Source: Asterias amurensis
Lineage: Eukaryota; Echinodermata; Asteroidea; Forcipulatida; Asteriidae
Assembly: GCF_032118995.1 (NCBI RefSeq)
Contig: NC_092654.1
Location: forward strand, 1,984,001 to 2,048,000
Reading direction: 5' to 3'
DNA: 64,000 nt
This document shows, piece after piece, positions 13,301 through 25,937 of this stretch. The notes under the pieces are model-generated. The model did no database searches. It saw only the letters and a list, made by a program, of their open reading frames with translations, and was not told the origin of the DNA. Each line of letters starts with the position of its first letter. Positions within the stretch are counted from its first letter, which is position 1. Made by a program: the position numbers and the translations under genes.

Positions 13301-16300
13301 TCAAAGAGCTCTGCATAGTGGACGAGACCGTCCTTAGCGATGTTTAAGGCACTCCAGAGCGTCTGAAGCTCCGTTGGGTGGAGAAGAAAACCAAGCCTGG
13401 GGAATTCAAACAACAAATCAATCATACAAAATTCCAGGAGTGAGAATCAAAGAGAATACTTGATCTTAGAATCCAAACATTAGGAGTTAAGATGGAAAAA
13501 AAAAATACCAATACACCTTTTGGTAAGTTTGTGGGGTTTAGATTTCACAAAGCCTTTTAGGAACAGTGTCCATAGCACTAGATAAAAGATCACAGAGCAG
13601 GATGTGGACAAAATAACGGCTGATTTGCTACAACAGGCCAACTAGTCAAAAGTCTGAATTCAGATAAAAAGCTGGAATTTCTCATCCCTGAAAATCAAAC
13701 AAGAAGCAATTTTTTATTTTTTTTTATTTTTTGTTAATGCAAGTTAGCCCAAAACAAGGCTGAAGCCACTCTAGGTAAAGGGCTACAAGAAAGAAAACAT
13801 AGAAATGAAGAAACTCAGTGGAACTGAAGGCAGGAATTGATATTACAAAATTCGGCTGTGATTGTAACAGTCCCATGAACATTGCATCATAGATGTGATT
13901 TTATGGATAGTTTAGAAAGAACAGCGTCTTACTGTTGTAGCCACTGATGCAGTTGTGTCTTAGACAGTCTTCCCGTTGCCTTGCGATCAATCTTATGATA
14001 TGCCTCCTGAGCCTCATAACCTCTCCTCCTCAGTATTTCCTCGATGGCGTCTTCCATCTGAAATTGAATTGATAAGAATATTTTGAGGGAACAATTTTTT
14101 TCGTCAAATCACATTCAAGGCATGATAATGACCTTTGAGATAAAGGGCCTATATTTTTTAACCTTCAAGAAAGTCTCTGGTAGGGTCGAAACGTCAGACC
14201 ACTAACTATGGTATTGTGTCCACCATATCTCAAATGGCTTATTGGGACCATGGTCTCATGTAAACAAATGGGTCTTACATTTTGAGCAAAGCTCTGCATA
14301 CTTCGCAGAAAAAAATATTGAGTGCTTTGGAAGCACTTTGAGACGTCCCTCTGGTGTGACAAAGCGCTGTTTGAGTAACCTACCTCCTTAACGGGTCTAT
14401 ATCTTGTGTCCATTCCTTTTCTCCTAGTATGTCCCAAGACGGCTGCTCCATCCTCCGCTTCAGGCTTCTTATCCCCAAACTCCATGGACCCAGCAAGGTT
14501 GGGGGGAACTATGTACTCCTCTGGTGTGGGTACCCTGGGCGTAACGTACCCAGCACCCAGTTGAGATTGGGGTCGAGGGGTTGGTGAGCGTAGCACAAGA
14601 GGTTGTCTTGAAGAGGAAAAACACAAAACAAATCAATTCAACACTGTCAATATTATACCTACATTTGGTTTTTAAAAGATATCAAACCAAAGATGTATTT
14701 CAAAACTTGTATTACTATATATTGAACTAAAAATGAATTATTTACCTTAATGGGAAATACTGACTCACTAGAAAGTTAGAACATTAAACCTTCAAATAAA
14801 ACCAACAACTTTCTTTTGTAATCGTTGTGAATCATTAAAATTCAATTTCAATTCAATTTATTATAAACTTCACAGAAAAAAAAATCAAAAACAAAAATCA
14901 AAATTACAAGTATAAAATAATAACATAAGTAGTTGTTTGATGTTTTTGCCAGTGAAACAAAGAAATTAATTGAAATGAAACAAAAAAGTTACCTTTTCCG
15001 ATTGAAAACTGCGAGGAATTCAGGATACGGCACCAGGTCATCAAGGGCTACCCCCATGTCCATGAGTATCTGATCCAGTTGTATATCCGTCATGCAAATA
15101 TTAAAGACTCGATCGATACTGTCTCTAAACTGCTTCTGGGTGATCAACTTTAGATTGTACTGGTCTTGACTCCTGAAAATCAAAATGAAACAATAAAATA
15201 GATTAATATCATGCAATGATAATAATTTCAAAAGAAGATTCAAATATTCCAAGACCTGGCCAGGAAACTTTGTAAGATTTTTCAGTGGAAAGTGAAAGAA
15301 GTCCCTGTAGTGATTACAGGGGAAAATCTTGATGAAACAGGGACAAACGCGCGAGGATAATTCTGTTACAGAAGGCAGCGCTTATTGGAACAGGGATGAT
15401 CTTGAGAAAAACTCTTGAGAAGGCTTAAGGATGCAGTGCCCAACTCGATGAGTTGACGGCTCAAAGGAACTTAATTTTGCTCTTTCTTTTGCAAGCTGTG
15501 ATAAGATGAAATAACAGAAAACGCACATGGCACACAGTATCTGGAGGACCATTCATAGGCGCCGGTCGCTAGCAAACCAGTTCAAATGAAACCAGCTCAA
15601 AAATTTAGTCACGACATTGAATGATGACAGATTAGTTGTGACCCTTAACTCGTCTGGCAAAGAATTCCTGAGTATTTAGGAGTACTTACTTGAGCGTAGC
15701 GAGAAGCTTGAGAAAGTCCTTGTGAAACATTTCTACTAATTTGGCTTCAGCATCTTGGGCTGTTAGATTTCCAGCAGGTGTTTGGGCTCTGGTGTTGAAT
15801 CTGCAGAGGGGGAAGGATTAAATTCAAAATTAATTTATAGATTTTTTAATTAAAAAACACAACGTTACAAAGGAACTACCATCTCGATTTGAATAATGTT
15901 TGAGGGGAAGATTATTAAGATAGACAGACAAACAGACAGCCAGACAGACATACCTGTGTGAGTTATCCATGATGACTCGGTGCGCAATACCGCTGTCCAT
16001 CCGTGACATAAACCTATTTAGAAAATCCTTGTAGTTTACTCGACCGTCTTTACGTCGAAGGCCAACTCTGTCAATTTAGACCATAATATTTATTTTTTAA
16101 TCATTACACGAACACTTTATTATATTCAAACAATAAAATTTAAGGCCCCCTAGAAAAAGGAAAAATATTTTCAAGACGTTATCATCCCAAGACACAAATT
16201 TTCATCATCTGGAAGACATCTTACTTTAGGGTATTGTCATTAAGAGATAACTCATCTTAAAGACACTGGACACTATTGGTAATTGTCAAAGACTAGTCTT

Positions 16301-19300
16301 CACAGTTGGTGTATCTCAACATATGCATAACATAATAAACCTGTGAAAATTTGAGCTCAATTGGTCGTCGAAGTTGCGAGATATTAATGAAAGACACAAA
16401 CACCCTTGTCGTACCATGGTCACACGAAGTGGTGTGCTTTCGGATGCTTGATTTCGAGACCTCGAATTCTAAATCTGAGGTCTCAAAATCGAATTCATGG
16501 AAAATTACTTCTTTCTCAAAAAGTACGTTACTTCAGAGCAAGCTGTTTTTTACAATGTTTTATACTATCAACCTCTCCCCATTACCCGTAATCAACAAAG
16601 GTTTTATGCTAATAATTATTTTGAGTTATTATCAATAGTGTCCACTGCCTTTAAGATATTGTCAAACATTAATGTTATCATCCTACAACATGGCCTCAGG
16701 GCAGGTTCTAAAAATGTTGAACAACACTTCCAGAGCGCCGTAAAAAACAATAACAGTCTCCGCTCCGCTCTGTCATTTCCCATCACCGATATAATGAAAC
16801 AACCTAATAGAGTCACAACCTGAAGTCAAAGTCAATATCTCCTTTACTGCAATCATCTAAGACAAACACACACAGCCCCCTACACCCTGAAGGATATAAC
16901 AATGCTATCATATCAATGGTTACCTTTCTAGTAGTTGTTCCATCTCTGTCGGCACCATGGGTAAGTCATACTCCAGCAGGACATTGCGGAATTGGGCCCG
17001 AGAGATGGTGGTGTCGTTGGAACAGTCAAAATGCTCAAACCCCATCAGGAAACTGTGATAGTTTTGCTCCATCTGTATACAGAAGGAATAAAGAAGTTAA
17101 AATGGGCTTTAAAGGCAAAAAATACATAGGCTTTAGAAACCGTTTGGTTGTATATTGTTACTGTGATTTAACACGTCTCAAAAATTCTAACTTTGAGACA
17201 TAAAAGCTACCTTCGGAGTGAGATGAATAAATATAAATGTATTTTTTCAAATCTATCTTTGACGTACCTCTAGTTTGCAAAGTATCTAAACCTATTATAA
17301 AGTTGTCTGTCTATTTCTCGATTCGTATGCAAGCATCTAGAGTGATTTTATATATTGAAATTTATTTGAATCGTGGCATCTGAAGAACTCCAGCTTTTGA
17401 AATGAACTTAAAAATAAAACGAATGAGTTTTTTGGTCATACCTTCCTCAGTAGAAAAGAAATGACATCTACAGACGGTGCTCTCGGTAAATCTGTAGCTA
17501 GTGAAGGTTCCGCTGATGGTATTTCTACGTTCTCCGTTTCATCAAAAGGTTCTTGGCCTTCTTCAAGAATCTGGGGCTAAGAACGAGAATAATCTTAATC
17601 AAATATGTGTTTAAAATTGACCTTTGACTTGATTTGATTTGATTTGAAATGACTTATTAAAAACAAAGACCATCACAGCCAAAGGATGCAGTACAATAAT
17701 AAGTTAAAATAGACAAATTACATAGAGTTAACAAAACAAGAAAACAATCAAAATTTTCTTACCACCCAGGGTGTCTTGGGTTGATTTCTGACTCTTGGTG
17801 GTGCGGTTCTCGCTCGTCCTAAATACCTCCCTCTATTGTCTAGACCGATTTGAAGAAGGAACCAACTGCTGTTGATGGCTCCAGTATTCTCTAAATCATA
17901 TCTGACGATTAAACATAAGCAGTATTCATTATTGTAATGATATAAACTGAGCCCCAGGTGGTTTTCCATCGAAAAGGATAAATCATGAAAACTGGGAAAT
18001 GGTCGAAACTATCCTCTTGTAATATTATCAGTTTAACTTCCAACCAAACCAAACAAAGATATAAGATTTTGACAAACCTTTCCCAAAACTTCTGCATTTC
18101 ATAGTCGTCTAGTCGGACTCCAATACTTGCAAGACATTCTTCAAGCTGTGGAGGTAAGATAACTGCACCTGTATCGAAGCAAGACGGAGCTAGATGCTTC
18201 TGGAGGTCAAAATCACTGCAAGTAAATCATAACAAATTATATGATTAAAAAATGTTTGAGAAAAGTACCTTTCTCTGCTGAATTAGCCATTCCTTGAGAT
18301 AAAACGCTAAAGAGGTAATGATTGTGTTTTTCTGGGCCTAACTTTATGTAGCTGCTGAAGCAGGCGATAGTGCTTTAAACAATTTTTCTGCAATAAATAA
18401 GCCGGATACAATCGTACATTAAACAGAGTAGTTTGGCTGGTAATCTTTCCCTGATCAGCACAATTGCTTTGCGCTAAGCAAGTTTTTAATTAAATTGTTG
18501 CTTGTTTCATTAACACATCTGCCAAGAATTTTAACAATCATTGGTTAGCACAAAAGCAAGTTAAGAGTAGGAAGTTCACAGGTTGTATCTTAAATTTGGA
18601 TGTGATCCCTGGCCACATGGCAGCTAACGGTAATATGGCTCATGACTGTAACCTGAACAAAGGAAGACCCCCAACATAGGGCTAGATAGCCCAGTCGGTA
18701 GAGCACCGGTATGTTAATCAGGAGGTCATTGGTTCAAGTCTCGCTCCAGTCATATTTTCTTTGTTCAAATCCAAAGTATGATAGAAAGCTAAACAGTGTA
18801 ATTCTTACCTATGTCTGCATTTCTCTTTCAGTACTGCATTTGCGTATGTAGCAGTCACCATTTCCGGGGCTAGTCTCTTGGAGCGTAGATGCTCCTCTAG
18901 AGGTAGCTTCTTACGCTCTGCAGAGAATTCCTTCCTGGCAACTGGGCTTAACCACTCACGCTTTACCGTCTACCACAAACAAGAAACAAACTCTTTTGTG
19001 ACAAATGTCTTCTTTTTCTGTTTTGCTTCATTGCAACAAAAAGCTTGTATGCATAAATAAGTGTGCAAAGAGCTGGGATAAGTACCAAGTTACCAAGAAA
19101 GTAAATTATGTTTCTGCATTTTATAGGAGGAGAGGTTGAATATAGCTATAAGCTCAATAAGAATAAGTTGACACGTATTTATTTTAAAAACACATTTCCT
19201 TATTGATAGTAATAAGACATATTTGAGAGCAGTTCGGGATCCAAAACAAAGAAGATACATAATGTCCCATTGCACCAATGTTACACACGGCTATTCAATG

Positions 19301-22300
19301 TCTGTCAAGCTTGACACCATGAGAGTAAATTATGGTAAGAGAGTATATAAACGCTGCGCACAACACATTGTATAACAATGGGACAACGACTCCCACAATG
19401 GCACAGCCAAGATAATTTTGATGATGACGCCAGGTAAATTAGATCAACAGGGGTGGATTTCACAAAGGTAGTCCTAACTTAGGACTAGTCCTAGGCAATG
19501 CTAAGAGATAGGACCAGTCCTAAGTTAGGATGAGTTACTGGTCCTAACTTAGGACCAGTCCTGTCTCTTAGCATTGCTTAGGACTAGTCCTAAGTTAGGA
19601 CTACCTTTGTGAAATCGACCCCAGGACTTGTAGATAGAATGGAATAAGGTTATCCACTGGTGCTATTTTTAACTTCTCTGCCATTCACTTTGTGTCCGCT
19701 ATAGCTGTGGATGTTACAGAGGGCATTACTTTGGCCATCCTGCAATTCAACGCATGTTCACGTAACCAAGCCACAGCCAGTAATTCAGCCATGGCCTTTA
19801 AAGGTAGTGGGACACTATTGGTAATTAATTATTATCATGAAACCTTACTTGGTATACAGTAATGGGGAGAGGTTGATTAGTATAAAACATTGTAAGAAAT
19901 AGCTCCCTCTGAAGTGACAAAGTTTTCAAGAAAGAAGTAATTGATTTTGAGACCTCAGATTTAGAATTTGAGGTCTCGGAATCAAGCATCTGTGCGACAA
20001 CGGTGTTTTTTTCTTTCATTAATATCTCGCAACATCGACAACCAATTGAGCTCAAATTTTCACAGGTTTGTTATTTTATGCATATGTTGAGATACACCAA
20101 CTGTGAAGACTAGTCTTTGACAATTTACCAATAGTGTCCAGTGTCTTTACCCCAAACCGAAGCTGGAATAAAAACAATCATCTGGTTCCTTTTCTGTCAA
20201 CTGAGATTTAAAACCTTTACTTTCATTGTGTATACAGGGACCGAGACATAGAAACTTACCTCGTTGTCACGAAAGCAGGATATGAAACTATCAAAGGAGA
20301 CCGTCTCTGATTCCTGAAGTCCAACTCTATAAAAGATATATCAACAGCAACAAACTCTTAAGAAATGTGTCTATGAACGACTCTCTTTAGATAAACTCAG
20401 ACAGACAACTTTTCAAAGTGTATTATCTGATTTTGACAATCTTGTTAACCTGGGGTCGACTTCACAAAGATACTCTGAACTTAGGACTAGGGTTATTAAA
20501 ACCTTGGGGCTAAGTTAGGTCGAGTAACTCGCCCTATAAGATTAGTCTTAACTCTTTGTGACCCCCCCCTCCTAGGCAGCTCCACAAAATTAGGCCCTGG
20601 TATTAATAGATGGTACAATGAGAAAATGATCGGGTAAGGGCTACAATCTTTAGTAAATCAACAGGGTGTCGTGGCCGAGCGGATAAGAGCACCGAACTCA
20701 AGCTCTGATGCTTCTGTTCAGCAGAGTGTGGGTTCGAATCCCGGTCGTGACACTTGTGTCCCTGAGCAAGACACTTAACTGTAATTGCTTCTCTCCACCC
20801 AGGGGTAAATGGGTACCTGTGAGGGCAGAGATGGTTCTTGTGATTGATTTAGCCGAGTAGCGCATATTAATGTTGCACAGGCTGCATACTCCCCACCAGG
20901 GAGCTGAGATGGTTTAAGGAGTGAATTAAGGCCCAGTGACCAGGGGTAATAATGTGAAGCGCTTTGGGACACCCTCCGGGTGTGAAAAGCGCTATATAAA
21001 AACGGGTTATTATTATTATTATTATTAAATCAAACATTAAAAGTGTATCAGATAAACATTCACAGGACCAGAGTTTTTCTTTAAAGGTCTAATCTTCAAA
21101 CAAACACTACAATAATAAAGCCTGGTTCATTCTTCCTGCGAATGCGAATGTGATACCAACTTTGACGTCACAAATTTGGAAGAGTTGCCCACAGCCCAAC
21201 TCCTGTGAAACATTCACAGTGAATATGGAGCTGTGACGTCAACATTTGCAGTCACAGGAGTATGAAATTACGTACCTTGTCAGAAAGTTTTGGACTTCAT
21301 CTCTGGTGAGGTACCCAACTAGGTGGTAGAGGATGCGGGATAAGGCGACCCTTGACACGGTGCCGTTGCCCTGGGGGTCATTGGCACGGAAGAGTTGCTG
21401 GAGACCGTGGAAACCTGTGGTCAACCGCTCTCGGATCATTTCATAAAGCTAAAGAAAAATAGGAACAAAATTGAAAGAAAATTAAATCCAAATAAATTTC
21501 AGTTTCAATCTTTCAAGTGTGGGATTGTTGGTCTTGTTTCTTTTTGTCAGATTGTGAAAGAAAGAGTTTGCAATGAAATGTTTTAAACGTATTTGTTGCA
21601 ATTCTACAGAGAGCTCTGGAAGGATTGTGAAAATTCTTGCGGAAACTATCTGGAAATCTTGAAAAGTTAGATTATATTTTCAGAGTACTTAGCAATATTC
21701 CTACTATATAAGTCACCATGGTAAGGAAGAGGGGGGTATGAGTGCAGTCAACTTAGGTCACCTATGGTAAGGAAGAGGGGGTATGAGTGCAGTCAACTTA
21801 GGTCACCTATGGTAAGGAAGAGGGGGTATGAGTGCAGTCAACTTAGGTCACCTATGGTAAGGAAGAGGGGGTATGAGTGCAGTCAACTAAAGTCACCTAT
21901 GGTAAGGAAGTAAGGGTATGAGTGCAGTCGATTAAAGTCACCCATGGTAAGGAACAAGGGGTATGAGTGCAGTCGATTAAAGTCACCTATGGTAAGGAAG
22001 AGGGGTATAGTGCAGTCGACTAAGGTCACCTATGGTAAGGAACAGGGGGTATGAGTGCAGTCGATTAAAGTCACCTATGGTAAGGAACAGGGGGTATGAG
22101 TGCAGTTGGCTACAGTCACCTATGGTAAGGAACAGGGGGTATGAGTGCAGTTGGCTACAGTCACCTATGGTAAGGAACAGGGGTATAGATGCAGTTGGCT
22201 ACAGTCACCTATGGTAAAGAAGAGGGGTTTGAGTGCAGTTGACCAAGTCACTTGTGGTAAGGAAGAGACTAGGGGTATGAACATAGTCGACTAAAGTTGC

Positions 22301-25136
22301 CTACGGCAAAAGGAAAATTGAGCTAGTCCCTGTAAATATATTTTCATTACCAGAAACTCAAAAGGAATTCCAATAAAGAAAAAATATCTATTGAGAGTAA
22401 AACTTTGGCTGTAAAACTTTTATCAGGTTTGCTTGATATTGTGAAACTTTCCTAATCATGTCAGTTTCACTTTTTATTTACCACTGAAAGTTGAGCCATG
22501 GATCAACTTACAAAATATATATACAAGGTCATAACGTGATGCTTCTCTTGAGCCAGCCTTTAATTTTTTGCCTTTGAAGTATTTTTGCATGAAAGGATAA
22601 AGGTCATGTATTCCAGTACCCTTTGTCCTTCTTTGAACATCGGAGTCGAATCATACCCCTGTACAGGTGTTACAGTTCACAAAACACAATGGGTTGTCCT
22701 GTTGTCCAGGCAACTGACCACACTCGAAAGAGGTTGCTTCGAAGTTGTTATGTGTGTATAAACGTCGTCAACCGTATTTCTATCCAGAATTATTTAGTGT
22801 GTTTACACATCATCATTTGTGAAGTGGTGAAGTGTTTTTTTCTTTCAATCTTCTTATATCTAACAAAAAGTAGAGGAGATCTGTTGTGCGTTTAGAAAAA
22901 ACTAACAAAAAAAACAACGGTTTAAACATTTTAAATGGTTTCTATCTCAAGTTGCACCACGTATTCCAAGTACATTCTTCAGTGTTTACAAAATCTACTG
23001 TTTGCATACAACTCATAATCACATTGGTTAATAATTATTAGAAATCTCAATTGGTTGGACCATTTCAGTTTATCATCGTTTCCAACAACAACATTAGTAA
23101 AATATTTGTGTGTGTTTATCTGGTGCTTTTGTGCAACCCCACAAACAAGAATTGATTTCTTGCCCCCTCTGTCCACACCATCTAGTGGTTAAACAAACAC
23201 GGGTGGCCTTCTAGTTTTGTAGTTTTGTTTACCCAGTGATCTGTGGACAACTTTTGCAGGCGGACTATTTAAAGTGGATTAGGGGATGAACAGTAGGTCT
23301 GTTGTCACACTCTCGAGACTGAATGGGGCGTTGGTGACTCGGTGGGACATATTTGTCAACAAATGAAGGAGGGATGTAAACATCGAGTTGGAGCGTGCAA
23401 ACACATTAGAAAACGCAGTGGCATGCGTTTAGATAGGATTATACCCACCATCAAAATTCCGTGGGTCAAGGCAAATGTGCTCATACAAAAAGTAGGGGTG
23501 GTATATTTGGCTAAATCAACATTATATCAGTATTCTTAAAGGAACACGTTGCCTTGGATCGGTCGAGTTGGTCTTTGAAAAGCGTTTTTAACCGTTTGTT
23601 ATAAAATGCATATGATTAGAAAGATATTTTAAAAGTAGAATATAATGATCCACACAAGTATCATTCGAAATTGCATGGTTTTCCTTTTTCCTCGTCGACT
23701 AACACGGTCAGCCATTTATGGGAGTCAAATTTTTGACTCCCATAAATGGCCGACCGTGTTAGTTCGTAAAGTAAACGGAAAACCATGCATTTTCGAGGCA
23801 AATTTGTGTGGATCATTGTATTCTACTTTTAAATCCTCTTTCTAACCATATGCAATTTATAACAAACGGTTACAAACGCTTTTCAAAGACCTACTCGACC
23901 GATCCAAGGCACCGTGTTCCTTTAAGTGTACAAACTGGTATTTGTTTATAGTACTACCTCATGTGTAGATTTTTGTGTATGGCTTTCATACCACAGCAAG
24001 GTACTGGTATGTGGAGAAAGACAACTACTTTTCCTTCAGTAAAGCAGTACAAATAATGTGGCAAACAGCATCAAGACATCAATTATTTGAGTATCATACC
24101 TTTTTGTTTACAAGACTATCTTTGACTAAAAATCTACAACCGTGGGAAGATTGGGGAGGGGGGGGGGGGTTATAATATTTACTGTACTAAGGGTTAACAA
24201 AATAAAAACAATAGTATAAAGACTATTAGTTGCAATAACGTAACCCTCCTGCGGCTCCGCCGTCGGCAGGAGGGTTTCGTTATTGCAACTAAAAGATTAT
24301 ATGTTTAAAAATTGTAACTTATTTGTCAGCTTGGTTTACCTCTTCCGGGATGTATTTTCTTCTTGGTGTGCCTGCGACCCCTTGTACTTTGGCAGTCTGT
24401 GCTCTTCGGTCACCTGCTCGCTGCTCATGAACTGTAACAAATATTATAAGATGATTTGAAAGGATTTCACTAAACCAGCAGAGATAAAAAGTACAAACAC
24501 TGTTTATAAACATTAACTCTATAACTCAATTATAACTACAACTACAACTACAGTACTAGTAGTACATAATATAAGCTAGAATCTGGGTGTACATTGATTA
24601 CTAACTAGTATTCTATCGTTCTGACCACTGATAAATTACTTAAGTTATTTTTAGCATAATAAATATAGCAGTACTACAAAGTAGAACTTAGAAGATAGAA
24701 ATAAGTTATTTTAACAGTAACTTTATTTAGTGTCAGTCTTACCTGGGGGCCATGTTAACATTCTATTGTGTTTTCGTGTTCCTGTGCCTCTTCTAGGAGC
24801 ACCATCCAGAGACGCCCCAAGATATCTATTCTCCGTCTCCCGAGCGTACACCGGCTCACTCTCGCCTTTCTTCAAAGGGGGTAAATTCGATTTCACCCCG
24901 TTGGCTGCTCCCTCGAAACCCGCCTTGAGTTCGTCGCCGGACGGAGGTGAACATCGACCCAGGGGGGAAATGAGATCCCCTCGGTTTGTTCCTCGTATAT
25001 TCAGGGTGTTTCTATCGCCCAGACGAGATCTAGGGTGTTCTATGACGGGTAAATTCGACAGTCTTCCACCTGAAGTTGTTGGTCGGCGATTTTGCACTAC
25101 ACCGGTCGCCATGATGGCGGTACAATTTCCACCCAA
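10364..25136 (-). CDS. EFCAB6: EF-hand domain protein, EFCAB6-like (20 exons)
   Basis: Coding exons, 5' to 3': 25136-24743, 24431-24340, 21448-21276, 20326-20260, 18969-18809, 18215-18078, 17901-17763, 17576-17442, 17072-16924, 16067-15954, 15800-15690, 15172-14993, 14606-14384, 14057-13933, 13396-13099, 12857-12771, 11770-11685, 11565-11487, 11163-11098 and 10579-10364. All boundaries are GT-AG and all phases agree; total 3,033 nt, 1,010 residues. An N-terminal Arg/Gly/Pro-rich region of about 160 residues is followed by repeated degenerate EF-hand pairs (e.g. FRANDPQGNGTVS, HFDCSNDTTIS, RRKDGRVNYKDF, DRKATGRLSKTQL). One canonical pair closes the protein: DLNRDGSLSVPE and DKNLDGKISYDE, with all calcium ligands present. 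Multiple decayed EF-hands at this scale fit EFCAB6 (about 1,500 residues in human), associated with testis and axonemes. Another long EF-hand family is possible. A second Met at residue 9 is an alternative start. Confidence 0.75.
12416..12670. repeat. (AATTC)n microsatellite and a 135-bp imperfect tandem duplication
   Basis: A run of AATTC units at about 12416-12442 is followed by AATGTATTATTTATATCCGT. The segment repeats at about 12557 onward as AATGTTATTTTTACATTCGT. The downstream CAATACAA...AGTTACA words also match. It is in EFCAB6-like intron 16. Confidence 0.7.
16257..16654. mobile_element. TTAA-flanked MITE, family with GGACACTATTGGTAATT ends
   Basis: The ends are TTAAAGACACTGGACACTAT and its approximate inverse ATAGTGTCCACTGCCTTTAA. 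The middle contains a short palindrome around GAGACCTC...GAGGTCTC. It has no ORF of its own. It is the most complete copy of a family with members at about 252-600, 19798-20150, 29365-29709, 36670-37027, 41739-42104, 42895-43058, 52746-53052 and 53833-54040, in both orientations. Confidence 0.82.
18675..18752 (+). repeat. tRNA-like repeat (SINE head or tRNA pseudogene)
   Basis: It has an A-box-like TAGCCCAGTCGGTAGAGC and a B-box-like GGTTCAAGTCTC, about the right distance apart for a tRNA. The anticodon and T stems do not pair cleanly, and the same leader (ACATAGGGCTAGATAGC) occurs truncated at about 11305-11340. This makes it a dispersed repeat. Confidence 0.6.
19450..19622. mobile_element. 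Foldback MITE of TAGGACTA type
   Basis: The inverted ends GGGGTGGATTTCACAAAGGT and CCTTTGTGAAATCGACCCC are followed by paired blocks of TCCTAACTTAGGACTAGTCC, so nearly the whole 173 bp can fold on itself. Degenerate relatives lie at about 20453-20572 and at 57915-58795, where the copy is interrupted. Confidence 0.85.
19798..20150. mobile_element. TTAA MITE copy, opposite orientation
   Basis: Same family as 16257-16654, reversed. The left end is TTAAAGGTAGTGGGACACTA; the right TTAA has decayed to TTAC. It is inside an EFCAB6-like intron. Confidence 0.78.
20666..21027 (+). repeat. tRNA-Leu-like SINE with (ATT)n tail, in EFCAB6-like intron 3
   Basis: The head at 20666-20753 has a Leu-type A box (GTGGCCGAGCGG), a long variable-arm region and a B box (GGTTCGAATCC). 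The acceptor ends pair only with wobbles and the T-stem is imperfect, so it is a SINE head and not a working tRNA gene. The body ends in a CCGGGTGTGAAAAGCGCT-type segment and an (ATT)n run. Related 3' fragments lie at about 37425-37594, 35865-35950 and 14283-14370. Confidence 0.8.
21711..22310 (+). repeat. 45-bp minisatellite, about 13 copies, in EFCAB6-like intron 2
   Basis: The unit includes GTCACCTATGGTAAGGAAG and GTATGAGTGCAGTC. The early copies are nearly identical and the last ones diverge (GTCAACTTAG shifts to GTCGATTAAAG and then TTGGCTACAG), giving a gradient of variants. Because 45 is divisible by 3, it yields a 15-residue repeated reading frame (about 22032-22217), which I regard as a by-product. 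It lies between coding exons 2 and 3, whose phases join directly across it. Confidence 0.92.
23536..23925. mobile_element. Long palindromic MITE flanked by TTAA
   Basis: The ends AAGGAACACG and CGTGTTCCTT are inverted, and most of each roughly 185-bp arm pairs with the other. The centre is a near-perfect hairpin (CATTTATGGGAGTCAAA against TTTGACTCCCATAAATG). TTAA stands at both ends (23536-23539 and 23922-23925), as for piggyBac- or Kolobok-type insertions. It has no coding capacity and so is non-autonomous. It lies in EFCAB6-like intron 2. Confidence 0.85.
24228..24290. repeat. Hairpin with 25-bp arms and GC-rich loop
   Basis: Arms at 24228-24252 and 24266-24290 pair with one mismatch (AGTTGCAATAACG...CCCTCCTGC), around a 13-bp GC-rich loop. 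A second hairpin of similar design, with GGTCCATGG arms and a CCTCGGCTTTGCCTCGG loop, is at about 59660-59778. Confidence 0.8.
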
Positions 25137-25937
25137 AAACTTGCTGTAAAAAAAGTGTTTCTTTACGTTGAGAAAACCCCAAACATGACGAAGTGCTTGC
25201 TATGTCTACAATGGTAGTCTCAAAAGCTCGATGTTCCTTCGGTAAAAGATCCAAGTTGAGATAAAAGGTGAGATTTGGTGTTTAATTAATTAATTCAAGA
25301 CGTTTAATGTCATTAAATTTATAAAAGTATTATCAACACTATCAGCCGTACACAAGTACATACACACGAGTTGGAAGTGCTAAGACAGGTGTACATGACT
25401 TTTCTATTTTCTTGCAGGGGTGCTAACAAGTAAACCAGAACACATCCGATTAAATCAAACCAAATCAAAGTGTCTAAAAGTACCTCCCTAAAAAAATTTA
25501 GAACAAATATTTGTTACACCTTTTCAAGTTAATTACAGTCACTCAAAACAATGCATAGATCTGGTAAAAACAATCACCACTCTATTCTGAAGAGTAAGTC
25601 TACCCCGTGTTAATAGTGGATCATTCCAGTCATTGCCTAGATACGGGTTTAGAGGGTGAATACACAAAAGTGACCTGCCGTGCGGGAAACCTGTCCTTTT
25701 GTGCTTCTATTTAATTGATTTTTAATGCACCATAATCAGATTGGCTCTACTCGTATATAACGGTGAAGAAGTGCACAGTTTTTTTGTGGGACACGTGTGG
25801 AATTCCTTCAGCAAAAATCTACTCTGAATTCAACATTCTACAACCATTCTACCCATGGGAAAAGTACATTATTATTTGGTTTGTGTGCACTGTGTATGCA
25901 CCGAGTTCTTACCCAACGTTCTATGAAGAAAACAAGA

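Noticed and set aside
20666..20753. Functional tRNA-Leu gene
   Set aside because: Mispaired T-stem, weak acceptor stem and direct continuation into a SINE body with an (ATT)n tail.
21711..22310. CRISPR-like or coding repeat array
   Set aside because: There are no distinct spacers between identical repeats. It is a head-to-tail minisatellite in a eukaryotic intron.
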